Source: an uncultured Prevotella sp. (GTDB lineage Bacteria > Bacteroidota > Bacteroidia > Bacteroidales > Bacteroidaceae). From it: a stretch of DNA of 64,000 nt. The stretch covers positions 1 through 64,000 of the forward strand of contig CAMOVK010000002.1 in the NCBI GenBank assembly GCA_946627325.1, given 5' to 3'. A model generated the notes under the pieces. It was not told the DNA's origin. It ran no database searches and saw only the letters and a list, made by a program, of their open reading frames with translations. Positions 15,747-23,663 of this stretch are shown here, piece by piece (within the stretch, counting starts at the first letter, position 1; every line of letters starts with the position of its first letter). A program made the position numbers and the translations under genes.

Positions 15747-18698
15747 ATGAATAGATTTGTTTTTACATTGTTGATGTTCATGTGCCAGATTATGGCATTT
15801 GCCCAGCAACCTACCATCAGCGGACAGGCAATAGACGAAAAAACGGGCGAGGAAATTATTGGCGCAACGGTTCGGCTATTGATGCCCGATAGCACATTTG
15901 TGGCTGGTACCACGACAGATACAGAAGGTTTTTTCAAACTCGAAGTTCCATCGGCAGGCAGGTTTGTTCTTAAATTGTCGAACATAGGATATGTTGACGT
16001 CTTGCGAACCATCAATGTGAGCGCGGGTGACGGTGCCGATATGGGTGTCGTCAAGATGCGTTCCGATGCTGTTATGCTTGACGAAGCGCTTGTGACAGGT
16101 GTTGCCAAGAAAGTAGTTCTTAAGGAAGACACCTTCGTATATAATGCTGCAGCATACCGAACACCTGAGGGTTCGGCTGTGGAAGAACTTGTCAAGCGAT
16201 TGCCTGGAGCACAGGTTAAGGAAGATGGCACAATAACAATCAACGGCAAAGAAGTGAAAAAAATTCTTGTCGATGGTAAGGAATTTATGACAGGCGATAC
16301 CAAAACAGCTCTCAAAAATCTTCCCACCTCGATTGTTGACCGCGTAAAAAGTTACGACCAGCAGAGCGATTTGGCTCAGGTAACAGGCATCGACGATGGG
16401 GAAGAGCAGACGGTGCTCGACTTTGGCATAAAGAAAGGCATGAACAAAGGTACTATGGTGAACATCGATGCAGCCATAGGCACTCACCATCGCTATGCTG
16501 AACGAGCAATGGGAGCATACTTTAACTCAAAGAATCGTTTCATGTTGATGGGTAATGCCAACAACACCAACGATATGGGTTTCCCTGGTGGCGGTGGAGG
16601 ACCGCGTTTCGGAAGCAGCATGAACGGTCTGAACGCCACGAAGATGATTGGCGGAAACTATAATTACGACGACGACCGCCACCTGAAAATCGACGCGAGC
16701 CTGCGCTGGAACCATAATAATGGCGATGTGAGAGCGCGTACCTCAGAGGAAAACTTCGTATCGACAGCAGCCTCATTCGCTAATTCACTTTCTCAGGGAT
16801 ATACACGCAGCGACAGTTGGGATGGCAGACTGCGCATAAAGTGGACACCCGACACACTGACCGATATTACGTTTCGGCCTAATTTTACACTCCGCAAGAG
16901 CGATAGTAGAAATCAAGTGATGTCGGCTTCATTCAATGACGACCCTTATAACTATGTCGCAGACCCACTTGCCAACATTGAACAATTAGAACAAGAAGAC
17001 GACCTGATGGTCAACTCTCGGCAAAATAGTAGTATATCGTATTCTAATCAGTCGAGTGTAAACACCATGTTGCAATTAAATCGTAAACTCGGAAGTCGTG
17101 GAAGAAACATAACCCTGCGTTCGGAAACAGGTTTCGGAAAGAACGACAACACTGGTTTGACCTACTCTGATATGCATCTCTATCAGATACTTGCAGCGTC
17201 GGGAGTCGATTCAACCTACCAAATAAACCGCTACAATCTGACTCCTACACGCAATCGCAGCTTTTCGCTAAAGACAACCTATAGCGAACCAATCGCCGAG
17301 AAAATGTACCTGCAGTTTAGTTATCAATATCAGTATCGATACAACAAAAGCGATCGTTCCACTTACGACTTCAGCGAGATGGGAAAAACCTTCTTCGATG
17401 GCATACTACCGACCTATCGAGGCTGGCAGCCATATCTCAATCGCATAGAAAAACCTATGGCTGATTATCTCGACGACGACCTCAGCCGTTATTCCGAATA
17501 TCGCAACTACATCCACGACCTGCAACTAATGTACCGATGGGTGAAAACGAAATTCCGACTCAACGCAGGTATTTTGGTGCAGCCGCAGCGCTCACGATTT
17601 ATTCAAGACTATCAAGGACTGAAAATAGACACTACCCGAACAGTTACCAACTGGTCGCCTACGTTCAACTTCCGTTATCGTTTCTCAAAGCAAAGCAATT
17701 TCAGAATCAACTACCGAGGCACCAGCGCTCAACCATCAATGAGCGACCTTCTCGATATTGTTGACGACAGCGACCCACTAAACATAACACGTGGTAATCC
17801 AGGACTGAAACCCTCGTTTACCAATTCCTTCCGACTATTCTACAATACTTACATACAACGCCATCAGCGGGCAGTGATGACTTTCATCAACTGGCAATCA
17901 ACACGCAACAGCATTGCTAACAAAGTGACCTACGATGCACAGACAGGTGGACGCACTACTCAACCAGTCAACATCAACGGAAATTGGAATATTCACGGAG
18001 CACTGATGTTCAATACGGCAATTGACTCGCTCGGAGTGTGGAACATAAATACGTTCACTGATATCATTCATAATAATTATGTAGGTTATCTCACACTTGG
18101 ACAGATGACCGATGCTCAGCGAAACGTCACTCGAACAACTGCTGTCAGCGAACGACTATCGCTAACTTATCGTAACTCGTGGCTTGAAATCGACCTCAAT
18201 GGGTCAGCCGACTACACACATGCACGCAACCGATTGCAGAGCGCAAGCGACCTCGATACATGGCAATTCTCCTATGGTACAAACATCGACGTTACTGCCC
18301 CATGGGGAACAAGTTTCTCTACCGACCTTCACATGAACTCACGACGTGGCTACAACGATGACGCTATGAATACCAACGAACTGGTATGGAATGCGCAGGT
18401 GAGTCATTCGTTCCTCAAAGGAAAACCGCTGACACTGATGCTGCAGTTCTACGACATTCTGCAAGAGCAAAGTACATTTAGCAGAAGCATAAATGCCATG
18501 CGCAGAAGTGATACAGAATACAATGCCATCAACAGTTACGTCATGTTCCACGTTACCTATAAACTAAATCTCTTTGGAGGTAAAGAAGCACGAAAAGGTA
18601 TGCGTGGAGGTATGCCCGACTTCGACGACGACGATGCTATGCGATTTGGACGTCCACCAGAAAGAGGCGACCGCCAACAACCGAGAAAACTTTTCTAA
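15747..18698 (+). CDS. Outer-membrane beta-barrel protein with carboxypeptidase-like regulatory domain
   Basis: This is a 983-residue outer-membrane protein related to TonB-dependent receptors. Signal peptide (cleavage near AFAQ), an N-terminal carboxypeptidase-like regulatory domain (ISGQAIDEKTGEEIIGATV, about residues 24-110), a plug-like region with KRLPGAQVKEDGTITINGKE, then a large barrel of the OMP_b-brl_3 type. A glycine-rich FPGGGGGPRFGSS loop occurs near residue 275, and the C-terminus is acidic then basic (DFDDDDAMRFG...RKLF) rather than a classical barrel end. It is translationally close to the ROK kinase upstream and mtnN downstream (14 bp). Substrate unknown. Confidence 0.88.
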   Translation: MNRFVFTLLMFMCQIMAFAQQPTISGQAIDEKTGEEIIGATVRLLMPDSTFVAGTTTDTEGFFKLEVPSAGRFVLKLSNIGYVDVLRTINVSAGDGADMGVVKMRSDAVMLDEALVTGVAKKVVLKEDTFVYNAAAYRTPEGSAVEELVKRLPGAQVKEDGTITINGKEVKKILVDGKEFMTGDTKTALKNLPTSIVDRVKSYDQQSDLAQVTGIDDGEEQTVLDFGIKKGMNKGTMVNIDAAIGTHHRYAERAMGAYFNSKNRFMLMGNANNTNDMGFPGGGGGPRFGSSMNGLNATKMIGGNYNYDDDRHLKIDASLRWNHNNGDVRARTSEENFVSTAASFANSLSQGYTRSDSWDGRLRIKWTPDTLTDITFRPNFTLRKSDSRNQVMSASFNDDPYNYVADPLANIEQLEQEDDLMVNSRQNSSISYSNQSSVNTMLQLNRKLGSRGRNITLRSETGFGKNDNTGLTYSDMHLYQILAASGVDSTYQINRYNLTPTRNRSFSLKTTYSEPIAEKMYLQFSYQYQYRYNKSDRSTYDFSEMGKTFFDGILPTYRGWQPYLNRIEKPMADYLDDDLSRYSEYRNYIHDLQLMYRWVKTKFRLNAGILVQPQRSRFIQDYQGLKIDTTRTVTNWSPTFNFRYRFSKQSNFRINYRGTSAQPSMSDLLDIVDDSDPLNITRGNPGLKPSFTNSFRLFYNTYIQRHQRAVMTFINWQSTRNSIANKVTYDAQTGGRTTQPVNINGNWNIHGALMFNTAIDSLGVWNINTFTDIIHNNYVGYLTLGQMTDAQRNVTRTTAVSERLSLTYRNSWLEIDLNGSADYTHARNRLQSASDLDTWQFSYGTNIDVTAPWGTSFSTDLHMNSRRGYNDDAMNTNELVWNAQVSHSFLKGKPLTLMLQFYDILQEQSTFSRSINAMRRSDTEYNAINSYVMFHVTYKLNLFGGKEARKGMRGGMPDFDDDDAMRFGRPPERGDRQQPRKLF

Positions 18699-18712
18699 TA
18701 AAAAAATAAAAT

Positions 18713-19393
18713 ATGAAAATAGCTTTAATAGTTGCTATGGAGAAAGAGTTCCTCCAGATGCAGACAATATTGGACGACAGAACTGAAGAAGTAAAAGAGG
18801 GTAACACCTACGTTAAAGGTCGTTTGCATAACAACGAAATCATAATGTGCCAGAGTGGTATAGGTAAGGTCAATGCCGCCATGCGAGCTGCTCAGGTCGT
18901 TCACCACTATCACCCCGACCTCGTAGTGTCGTCGGGAGTGGCAGGAGGAGCCGACGTAAACATGAACGTGATGGACGTGGTAGTGAGTAGCGAGTGCACA
19001 TACCACGATGTCTATTGTGGCAAAGAGTGCGAGCGAGGACAACTTTTAGGTCAGCCAGCGCGATTTAAGTCGCCAGACGAACTCGTTGAGAAAGCTCTGC
19101 ATCTGAAACATAACAATGGACAGATACATGCCGGGCTCGTCGTCACAGGCGATTGGTTTGTCGATGATAAAGCTAAGATGCAGTCTATTCTCGATCTCTT
19201 CCCCGACGCAAAGGCAGTAGATATGGAGAGTTGCGCCATTGCACAGGTGTGCTATTTCAATCATGTACCATTCGTTTCCTTCCGCATAATAAGCGACATA
19301 CCGCTGAAAGACACCGACGCCTCTCAATACTTCGACTTCTGGGACCGCCTCGCAGAAGGCTCATTCCAGATAGTAAAGGAGTTCATAGAGTAA
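18713..19393 (+). CDS. mtnN: 5'-methylthioadenosine/S-adenosylhomocysteine nucleosidase
   Basis: This nucleosidase cleaves MTA and SAH to adenine and a thioribose or ribosyl-homocysteine, recycling methionine and feeding quorum-signal chemistry. At 226 residues it has family-typical length. Visible motifs are the N-terminal IALIVAMEKEF, the phosphate/ribose-binding GIGKVNAA, SSGVAGG, VVTGDWFVDD, and the active-site VDMESCAIAQVC and FRIISDI (catalytic Asp at the end of the chain of these motifs). It follows the outer-membrane protein by 14 bp and appears to be the last gene of that operon. Confidence 0.96.
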   Translation: MKIALIVAMEKEFLQMQTILDDRTEEVKEGNTYVKGRLHNNEIIMCQSGIGKVNAAMRAAQVVHHYHPDLVVSSGVAGGADVNMNVMDVVVSSECTYHDVYCGKECERGQLLGQPARFKSPDELVEKALHLKHNNGQIHAGLVVTGDWFVDDKAKMQSILDLFPDAKAVDMESCAIAQVCYFNHVPFVSFRIISDIPLKDTDASQYFDFWDRLAEGSFQIVKEFIE

Positions 19394-19535
19394 CCATTGA
19401 CAGATGAAAAGGTGTAATGGATTTTCTAATGTGGATAGGAAAAATAGTTACAAACCGAAACAAATGAAAATCGATAAATAATTGTTTGATTGCCGATTTT
19501 TAATCCATTTGCGTAAGAAAACAATACTATTGAAA

Positions 19536-19645
19536 TCGAAAAGGTATGCTTTCCACTTCCGAAAGCATACCTTTTCGTCTTCTATACGATAACTATCCGA
19601 CTTCTATAGACATCGTTTTCGAGTTAAATGGTGTATCTTTTCAAG
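19536..19645. repeat. 22-bp tandem dyad array 1 (five units)
   Basis: This lies in the 449-bp gap 19394-19842, which holds no convincing gene. Five consecutive 22-bp units start at 19536. The first two contain GAAAAGGTATGCTTTC and GAAAGCATACCTTTTC and together form a 17-bp perfect hairpin (19537-19553 with 19561-19577, 7-nt loop). The next three are degenerate but keep the 22-bp phase. The same unit type forms arrays at 36509, 51530 and 62060. The rest of the gap is AT-rich with nothing recognisable. Confidence 0.75.
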
Positions 19646-19842
19646 TTGAAAAACAAATAAATTCCTGCATAAGATTTAACTTTCTTAAATTAAAGTGTTG
19701 GTGTTCAGAAAGTTATCTTTGTATCCAAATTTGTGGTTTTTTCGCAAAATTATTCTTGTTGTTCAATTACTTGCGAGTTTTGAGAGTATTTTTCGACTAA
19801 TAATTTTGACAAACATCGTAACTAGTAGTTTTTCTGACAGAC

Positions 19843-21009
19843 TCAATTCTTCCATTTTCTGCGGTTGCAGTCACGACAGAGCATCTGGCAATTTTCCTTC
19901 ACAGTGTGTCCGCCCTCAACCCACGGAGTAATGTGGTCAGCATCCATAGCGTCGATGTCGAAATGATTACCACAGATAAGGCAAATTCCCTTCTGCTTTT
20001 CATATACCTCGCGACGGGTGTTATCGTCGAAAGCGCGGATACCTAGATGATGTTCATCGCCATCGAAAACATACCAGAAAATGCCAGATTTTTTCTGCAC
20101 ATCACTATCCATCATTAGTCGCTTAACCTCTTCTCCGAGGTGAGTAGCTGTGAGAGTTGTATCTTTATACACGTTGTATAATAGTCCCCAATCAACTTGT
20201 TGCATCTCTTTTTTATAAAGTTTAGTGAAGTGTGTCTGTATCCAATGAATAACATTTTGGAAGTATTGCCACAGTTCATCGGCATCAGTGTCGTTCTTAT
20301 GCGCTGCCATATATGCCTCTATCGAGTATTCGGATTGTCCCTGTGTCGTAGGAACAATTCCCTGTTTCTGAGCATCGGAAATCCATTTTAGTGCCGTTTC
20401 AAGATAGTCCTGTCGTATAGGCTTTCCTGATATATAGTCGGAAGCTAATTGATATGCTACGCATTTAGAGCGTGAAAAGTGCTTTTTGGCTTCTGTAACC
20501 CAAGTTCCCGAATAGATAGCATTACGTATTTCTTGTTCGGTCAGTCGCTCGCCCGCAATGTTGATGATATTAAACCATTTAAGTTTTTCCTCGTCGGTGC
20601 CGTTCTCGCAGATATAAATCTGAAGCGGATAGTCAAGTATTCGCTCACGTTGAGTTTCAGTTAGATTGTCCCAAGCACTCAAACTTCCCTCGATGTTCAT
20701 CATAAATTCTCCTGCAATGAACGAGCATATCGAAATCGTCCGTTGCTGTCCGTCAAGAAGTTCGTATTCTATCTGACTGTTACCAGTCTTTTCTACCTTT
20801 ACCCAATACATCACATTAAGTGGAAACCCATTCCAAACGGTGTCGATAACGGCATTGCGTTTTTTGTCGTCATAAACAAACTCGCGTTGATACTTCGGAC
20901 GAATGTTCAACAGTCCATTATAACCAACGATACCTTCTTCCGTCGAACTGAGGTCCTGATAACCACTACAAAGTTCACGAATCTTTATTTGGTGAAGAGT
21001 TATTTTCAT
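19843..21009 (-). CDS. DUF262 + HNH nuclease (GmrSD-like), candidate restriction component
   Basis: This is a 388-residue protein with an N-terminal DUF262 (ParB/sulfiredoxin-like NTPase) domain and a C-terminal HNH endonuclease. In DUF262 the signatures are PKYQREFVYDDKKR (about 38-51) and LLDGQQRTIS (about 84-93, with the key DGQQR). The HNH domain (about 340-388) has zinc-binding CLIC and CRDC pairs and catalytic candidates His359 (DADH), Asn373 and Asn382. Related DUF262 nucleases (GmrSD, SspE, BrxU) restrict phage DNA according to its modification. It lies 53 bp downstream of an EcoRI-family DNA methyltransferase on the same strand, so the two probably form one operon and one system. Confidence 0.88.
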   Translation of the reverse strand: MKITLHQIKIRELCSGYQDLSSTEEGIVGYNGLLNIRPKYQREFVYDDKKRNAVIDTVWNGFPLNVMYWVKVEKTGNSQIEYELLDGQQRTISICSFIAGEFMMNIEGSLSAWDNLTETQRERILDYPLQIYICENGTDEEKLKWFNIINIAGERLTEQEIRNAIYSGTWVTEAKKHFSRSKCVAYQLASDYISGKPIRQDYLETALKWISDAQKQGIVPTTQGQSEYSIEAYMAAHKNDTDADELWQYFQNVIHWIQTHFTKLYKKEMQQVDWGLLYNVYKDTTLTATHLGEEVKRLMMDSDVQKKSGIFWYVFDGDEHHLGIRAFDDNTRREVYEKQKGICLICGNHFDIDAMDADHITPWVEGGHTVKENCQMLCRDCNRRKWKN

Positions 21010-21062
21010 TTGATTGTAGTTGTAATACTATTTCTGTTTTTTTATTTTTAAAAAGATAGGAA

Positions 21063-22109
21063 TTATTTCTTTTTACGAATAAGAATGCGAGTATATAAAG
21101 CCTTACCTTTTAATACAGGAGCATCATATCTATTAAATGGTTTTTTTAGATTTTCTAAATAGCCATCTCCACCTCTATCAGTTGTCCAAATTATTTCAAA
21201 TTGATTAGGATTATATTTGTCGAGAAAGGTGAGTGGTACCCCCATAATCCCTTCATAATTACATGGAATATCTCTGAAAGTTGGCACATTAATAGCCTTA
21301 TAATTATCAAATTCAGGATAATCTTCAGGAATGTAATTTTTATAAAGTATGATGTCTTCATTATGTTTTGTTACTGGTAAATTAGTAAACCAACATGAAG
21401 TAGATACTCGAGCCATCTTTTTCCCATCTTCTATATGATGATATTTTTCCCAATTGTCAGGGACTTGGAAGAACATTCCAACATTAAAATTTGTATATCC
21501 TGTGCGTATTTTATTCTGTTGAAATAGTCGGAAAGTTGTTTTGTACTTTATTGCATTAGTGTTACCAATAATGATAAATAGTTTGTTATATTCTTCAAGC
21601 AATGACAGGAACTCTCTAAAAAGAGAAAAAGGCGGATTAGTGACAATTATATCTGCTTCTTTGAGCAATTCAACGCATTCAGGGCTGTCAAAAGAGCCAT
21701 TGCCTTTGAGTAAAGAAAGGACATTCTTGTCATTCTGAATTAGATATTGAACATCTGCAAGATTTACAGCCCCATCACCATTATAATCTCTTACTTCTGA
21801 TATTTCAACCTTGTATGCAATCTTCTTTGGCTTTTCTTCGCTAATATTGTAAAACAGGGGAAGTTCGTCACCTGCAACAGGTGAACCGTCATAACAAGTA
21901 GCAATCAATTTCTTTAGACCGAAAGCATTAAAGTTTAATGCAAAATACTTAAAGAAATTCGATTCGTAAGGGTCGTCACAATTGCAAAAAACAATTTTAT
22001 CCTTGAAATAAGGCTTGTAGTGTTTTAATTCATTGGAAATGTCATCAAGACGAGTATAAAACTCATCTTTTTTTGCTCGTTTAGCATTTAGTAAATCAGA
22101 CTTTGCCAT
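21063..22109 (-). CDS. EcoRI-family adenine-specific DNA methyltransferase
   Basis: This enzyme would methylate adenine in DNA using S-adenosylmethionine. Its 348 residues open with the family-typical AKRAKKDEFYTRLDDISNEL and FCNCDDPYESNFFKYFALNF. The catalytic motif IV is NPPF (residues 158-161, in DIIVTNPPFSLFREF). The SAM-binding aspartate is not obvious by eye. An EF-hand/dockerin-like loop DYNGDGAVNLAD is present at residues 108-119. M.EcoRI recognises GAATTC, but specificity should not be assumed for this distant relative. A 10-bp inverted repeat lies immediately upstream of the start, and a structured RNA precedes that. No type II EcoRI-like nuclease is nearby; the DUF262-HNH gene downstream is the candidate partner. 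Confidence 0.93.
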   Translation of the reverse strand: MAKSDLLNAKRAKKDEFYTRLDDISNELKHYKPYFKDKIVFCNCDDPYESNFFKYFALNFNAFGLKKLIATCYDGSPVAGDELPLFYNISEEKPKKIAYKVEISEVRDYNGDGAVNLADVQYLIQNDKNVLSLLKGNGSFDSPECVELLKEADIIVTNPPFSLFREFLSLLEEYNKLFIIIGNTNAIKYKTTFRLFQQNKIRTGYTNFNVGMFFQVPDNWEKYHHIEDGKKMARVSTSCWFTNLPVTKHNEDIILYKNYIPEDYPEFDNYKAINVPTFRDIPCNYEGIMGVPLTFLDKYNPNQFEIIWTTDRGGDGYLENLKKPFNRYDAPVLKGKALYTRILIRKKK

Positions 22110-22110
22110 A

Positions 22111-22142
22111 GATTGATAGTTAATAAATGCACACTATCAATC
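22111..22142. promoter_or_regulatory. 10-bp perfect inverted repeat just upstream of the methyltransferase start
   Basis: GATTGATAGT (22111-22120) and ACTATCAATC (22133-22142) are perfect inverted copies separated by 12 bases. The proximal arm is one base from the ATG at 22109, over the ribosome-entry region. It could be an operator for self-control or an mRNA hairpin that limits translation. Confidence 0.6.
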
Positions 22143-22148
22143 GCAGCG

Positions 22149-22391
22149 AAAAAAGTGCGAGCCTCTTATCGCGTACCAAGGTAACCCGGCAAGGAGACCT
22201 TTTCAACCACTAAGAAACCCACACTAATCGTGTAAGCATCTAATATCGTGGTTGACAAGGCATTCCTATACAAGAACCCCTTACATATTATTTGTTGTTT
22301 ATCTCCTTGAAACTTTGCCGGGTCTTTCGGTAAACGCGAAATAATAGTAATGCTTAATCCTAAAAAATATTGCCCTTTACATAATAAGGAC
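22149..22391 (-). ncRNA. ssrS: 6S-like structured RNA (about 243 nt)
   Basis: A consensus promoter (-7 TATCTTTG at 22403-22396) predicts a start near 22391. The transcript would end in a U-run (A6 on the plus strand, 22149-22154). The 5' end GUGUCCUUAU can pair, with bulges, to AUAAGAGGCUCGCAC just before the U-run. Inside come CGCGU/ACGCG, ACC/GGU, a perfect 9-bp ACCCGGCAA/UUGCCGGGU, then GGAGA/UCUCC and an apical CAACCAC/GUGGUUG, with a small hairpin around AAGG...CCUU in the central open region. A long rod with a central bubble, about 200-250 nt long, fits 6S RNA as known in Bacteroidales. The identity is inferred from fold only; it could be another structured RNA. Confidence 0.55.
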
Positions 22392-22395
22392 ACTG

Positions 22396-22560
22396 CAAAG
22401 ATACAATTAAGCGAGCAAAAAGCAAAACTTGTTTTAGCTTTTTCGAGCGTTAGTATCTTATTTAAAGATACAATTAAGAATCAAAAAAGCAAAACTTGTT
22501 TTAGCTTTTTCGAGCGTTAGTATCTTATTCAAAGATACAATTAAGCGAGCAAAAAGAAAG
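22396..22560 (-). repeat. Tandem promoter palindromes upstream of the 6S-like RNA
   Basis: Two full 62-bp palindromes (22398-22459 and 22465-22526) and a partial third (from 22532) repeat with a 67-bp period. On the minus strand each copy offers TTTTGC..., a GCTTAATTG-type spacer and TATCTTTG or TATCTTTA. The proximal copy has TTTG-N19-TATCTTTG, a consensus promoter for the RNA at 22391. The second copy has a weaker -7 (TATCTTTA), and the third again has TATCTTTG. Copies 1 and 2 differ at only a few positions. Confidence 0.75.
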
Positions 22561-22589
22561 AAAATCGCGGGAAATATATTAGTTTTTAT

Positions 22590-22627
22590 AAAAAAAAGCA
22601 ATCGAATTACTTGATAACTCGATTGCT
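22590..22627 (-). terminator. Rho-independent terminator of the ornithine-cyclodeaminase-family gene
   Basis: On the minus strand AGCAATCGA pairs with TCGATTGCT (22627-22619 with 22605-22597) across a 13-nt loop and is followed by eight T residues. It lies about 47 bp after the gene's stop at 22675. Confidence 0.85.
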
Positions 22628-22674
22628 GAATGTGTCTTATAGGGCAACTTTTCTATAGGAATGTTTTATTGCGT

Positions 22675-23595
22675 CTATTCGAGCATTTCGTAAATTTTGG
22701 CTGCAAAGACTACGTCGTGTAGAGCAATTCCATAGTTGTAGGCAATGAGTCGCTGGATGTCGGATGTGCGTCCAGGGTCTTTGCCCGAAAATACATCGCC
22801 TATCTCGGCATAACCATGCCACTGGTTGAAAAGACGGAAATTGCAGACGTGAGCAGTATCGTCGCCAAAGACGCGGTCGAATGCTGTGTCACAATTCTCG
22901 AAACCGCGCATGTGGACAGGGATAATTGTAATTCCTGAGGGATAAACACGCTGGTCGGGTAAAAAAAGTCCTTGAGCATTTGTAATACAGCTAAAGAGTA
23001 CATCGGTGGTGCGAGCCATTTCCTCAAAGGAGTTAACAATGCTGAAACGAGCATTTGGATAGTCCTTGAAATATTCTTGGAATAGTTCTGCTTGGTTTTT
23101 GTATCGCATCAGCTGCACGTGGAAGTGTGTCTCGGGAGCGATATGAAGTAAGCATAGCATTGTGGCGCGTGCGGTATTGCCCAAACCAACGAAACCCAGA
23201 CGATTTGCATCGCACTTACCGAGGGCTTTTGCTGTGGCTGCAGCCACAGCACCTGTGCGCATGGTCGTTATCCAGTTGGCATCGAGAAGTGCAAGGAGTT
23301 GACCTGTTTGGGCATCGTAGAGCATGAGATTGCTCCCAAGACTTGGATGAGACGAAAGCAAACGGTGCACCTCTTTTACTCCATAGTAACGTCGGTGGAA
23401 AGAATACAGACCTTCGGTATTCGAAGGTAGAAGACATGGCATTGAAGTGAAAAATTCGCCATCGGAGGGATGAACGCTTATCTTTGCTGGCAACTGTGCC
23501 TCGCTCTTGATGGCGAAACTTTCCTTAATCCAATCAACACAAGTCGCGGGACGTATCTGTAAGTCCTGAATTATTTGGTCGGAAATAACTCTCAT
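22675..23595 (-). CDS. Ornithine cyclodeaminase / mu-crystallin family protein
   Basis: This is a 306-residue NAD(P)-dependent enzyme of the ornithine cyclodeaminase/mu-crystallin family, which includes ornithine cyclodeaminase, alanine dehydrogenase and ketimine reductases. The core segments are LLDANWITTMRTGAVAAATAKAL (LLDANWITTM then RTGAVAAATAKAL, about residues 105-128) and a Rossmann GFVGLGNTARATM (about 135-147). Substrate specificity cannot be read from sequence. It lies 68 bp from nqrF on the same strand and has its own terminator; it may be read from the nqr operon. Confidence 0.9.
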   Translation of the reverse strand: MRVISDQIIQDLQIRPATCVDWIKESFAIKSEAQLPAKISVHPSDGEFFTSMPCLLPSNTEGLYSFHRRYYGVKEVHRLLSSHPSLGSNLMLYDAQTGQLLALLDANWITTMRTGAVAAATAKALGKCDANRLGFVGLGNTARATMLCLLHIAPETHFHVQLMRYKNQAELFQEYFKDYPNARFSIVNSFEEMARTTDVLFSCITNAQGLFLPDQRVYPSGITIIPVHMRGFENCDTAFDRVFGDDTAHVCNFRLFNQWHGYAEIGDVFSGKDPGRTSDIQRLIAYNYGIALHDVVFAAKIYEMLE

Positions 23596-23663
23596 GTCGA
23601 TTTCACGGGATTTCTTGTTTGAACAAAAATGGTGTCAGTCGTAAGTAGGTATGACGTTTACGT

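Noticed and set aside
15713..16490. Two 204-residue antisense frames over the outer-membrane protein gene
   Set aside because: Both are shadows of the strongly supported plus-strand gene, which has signal peptide and domain motifs.
19546..19931. Short plus-strand frames in the gap before the DUF262-HNH gene
   Set aside because: They run through the 22-bp repeat array and AT-rich sequence and overlap the nuclease gene end; no coding signal.
21752..21788. Cellulosomal dockerin
   Set aside because: Only one calcium-loop-like motif is present, in a cytoplasmic methyltransferase with no secretion signal.
22166..22393. 75-residue frame within the 6S-like RNA
   Set aside because: The region is better explained by extensive RNA pairing and a U-run terminator. 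The frame has no domain and no separate ribosome-binding signal.
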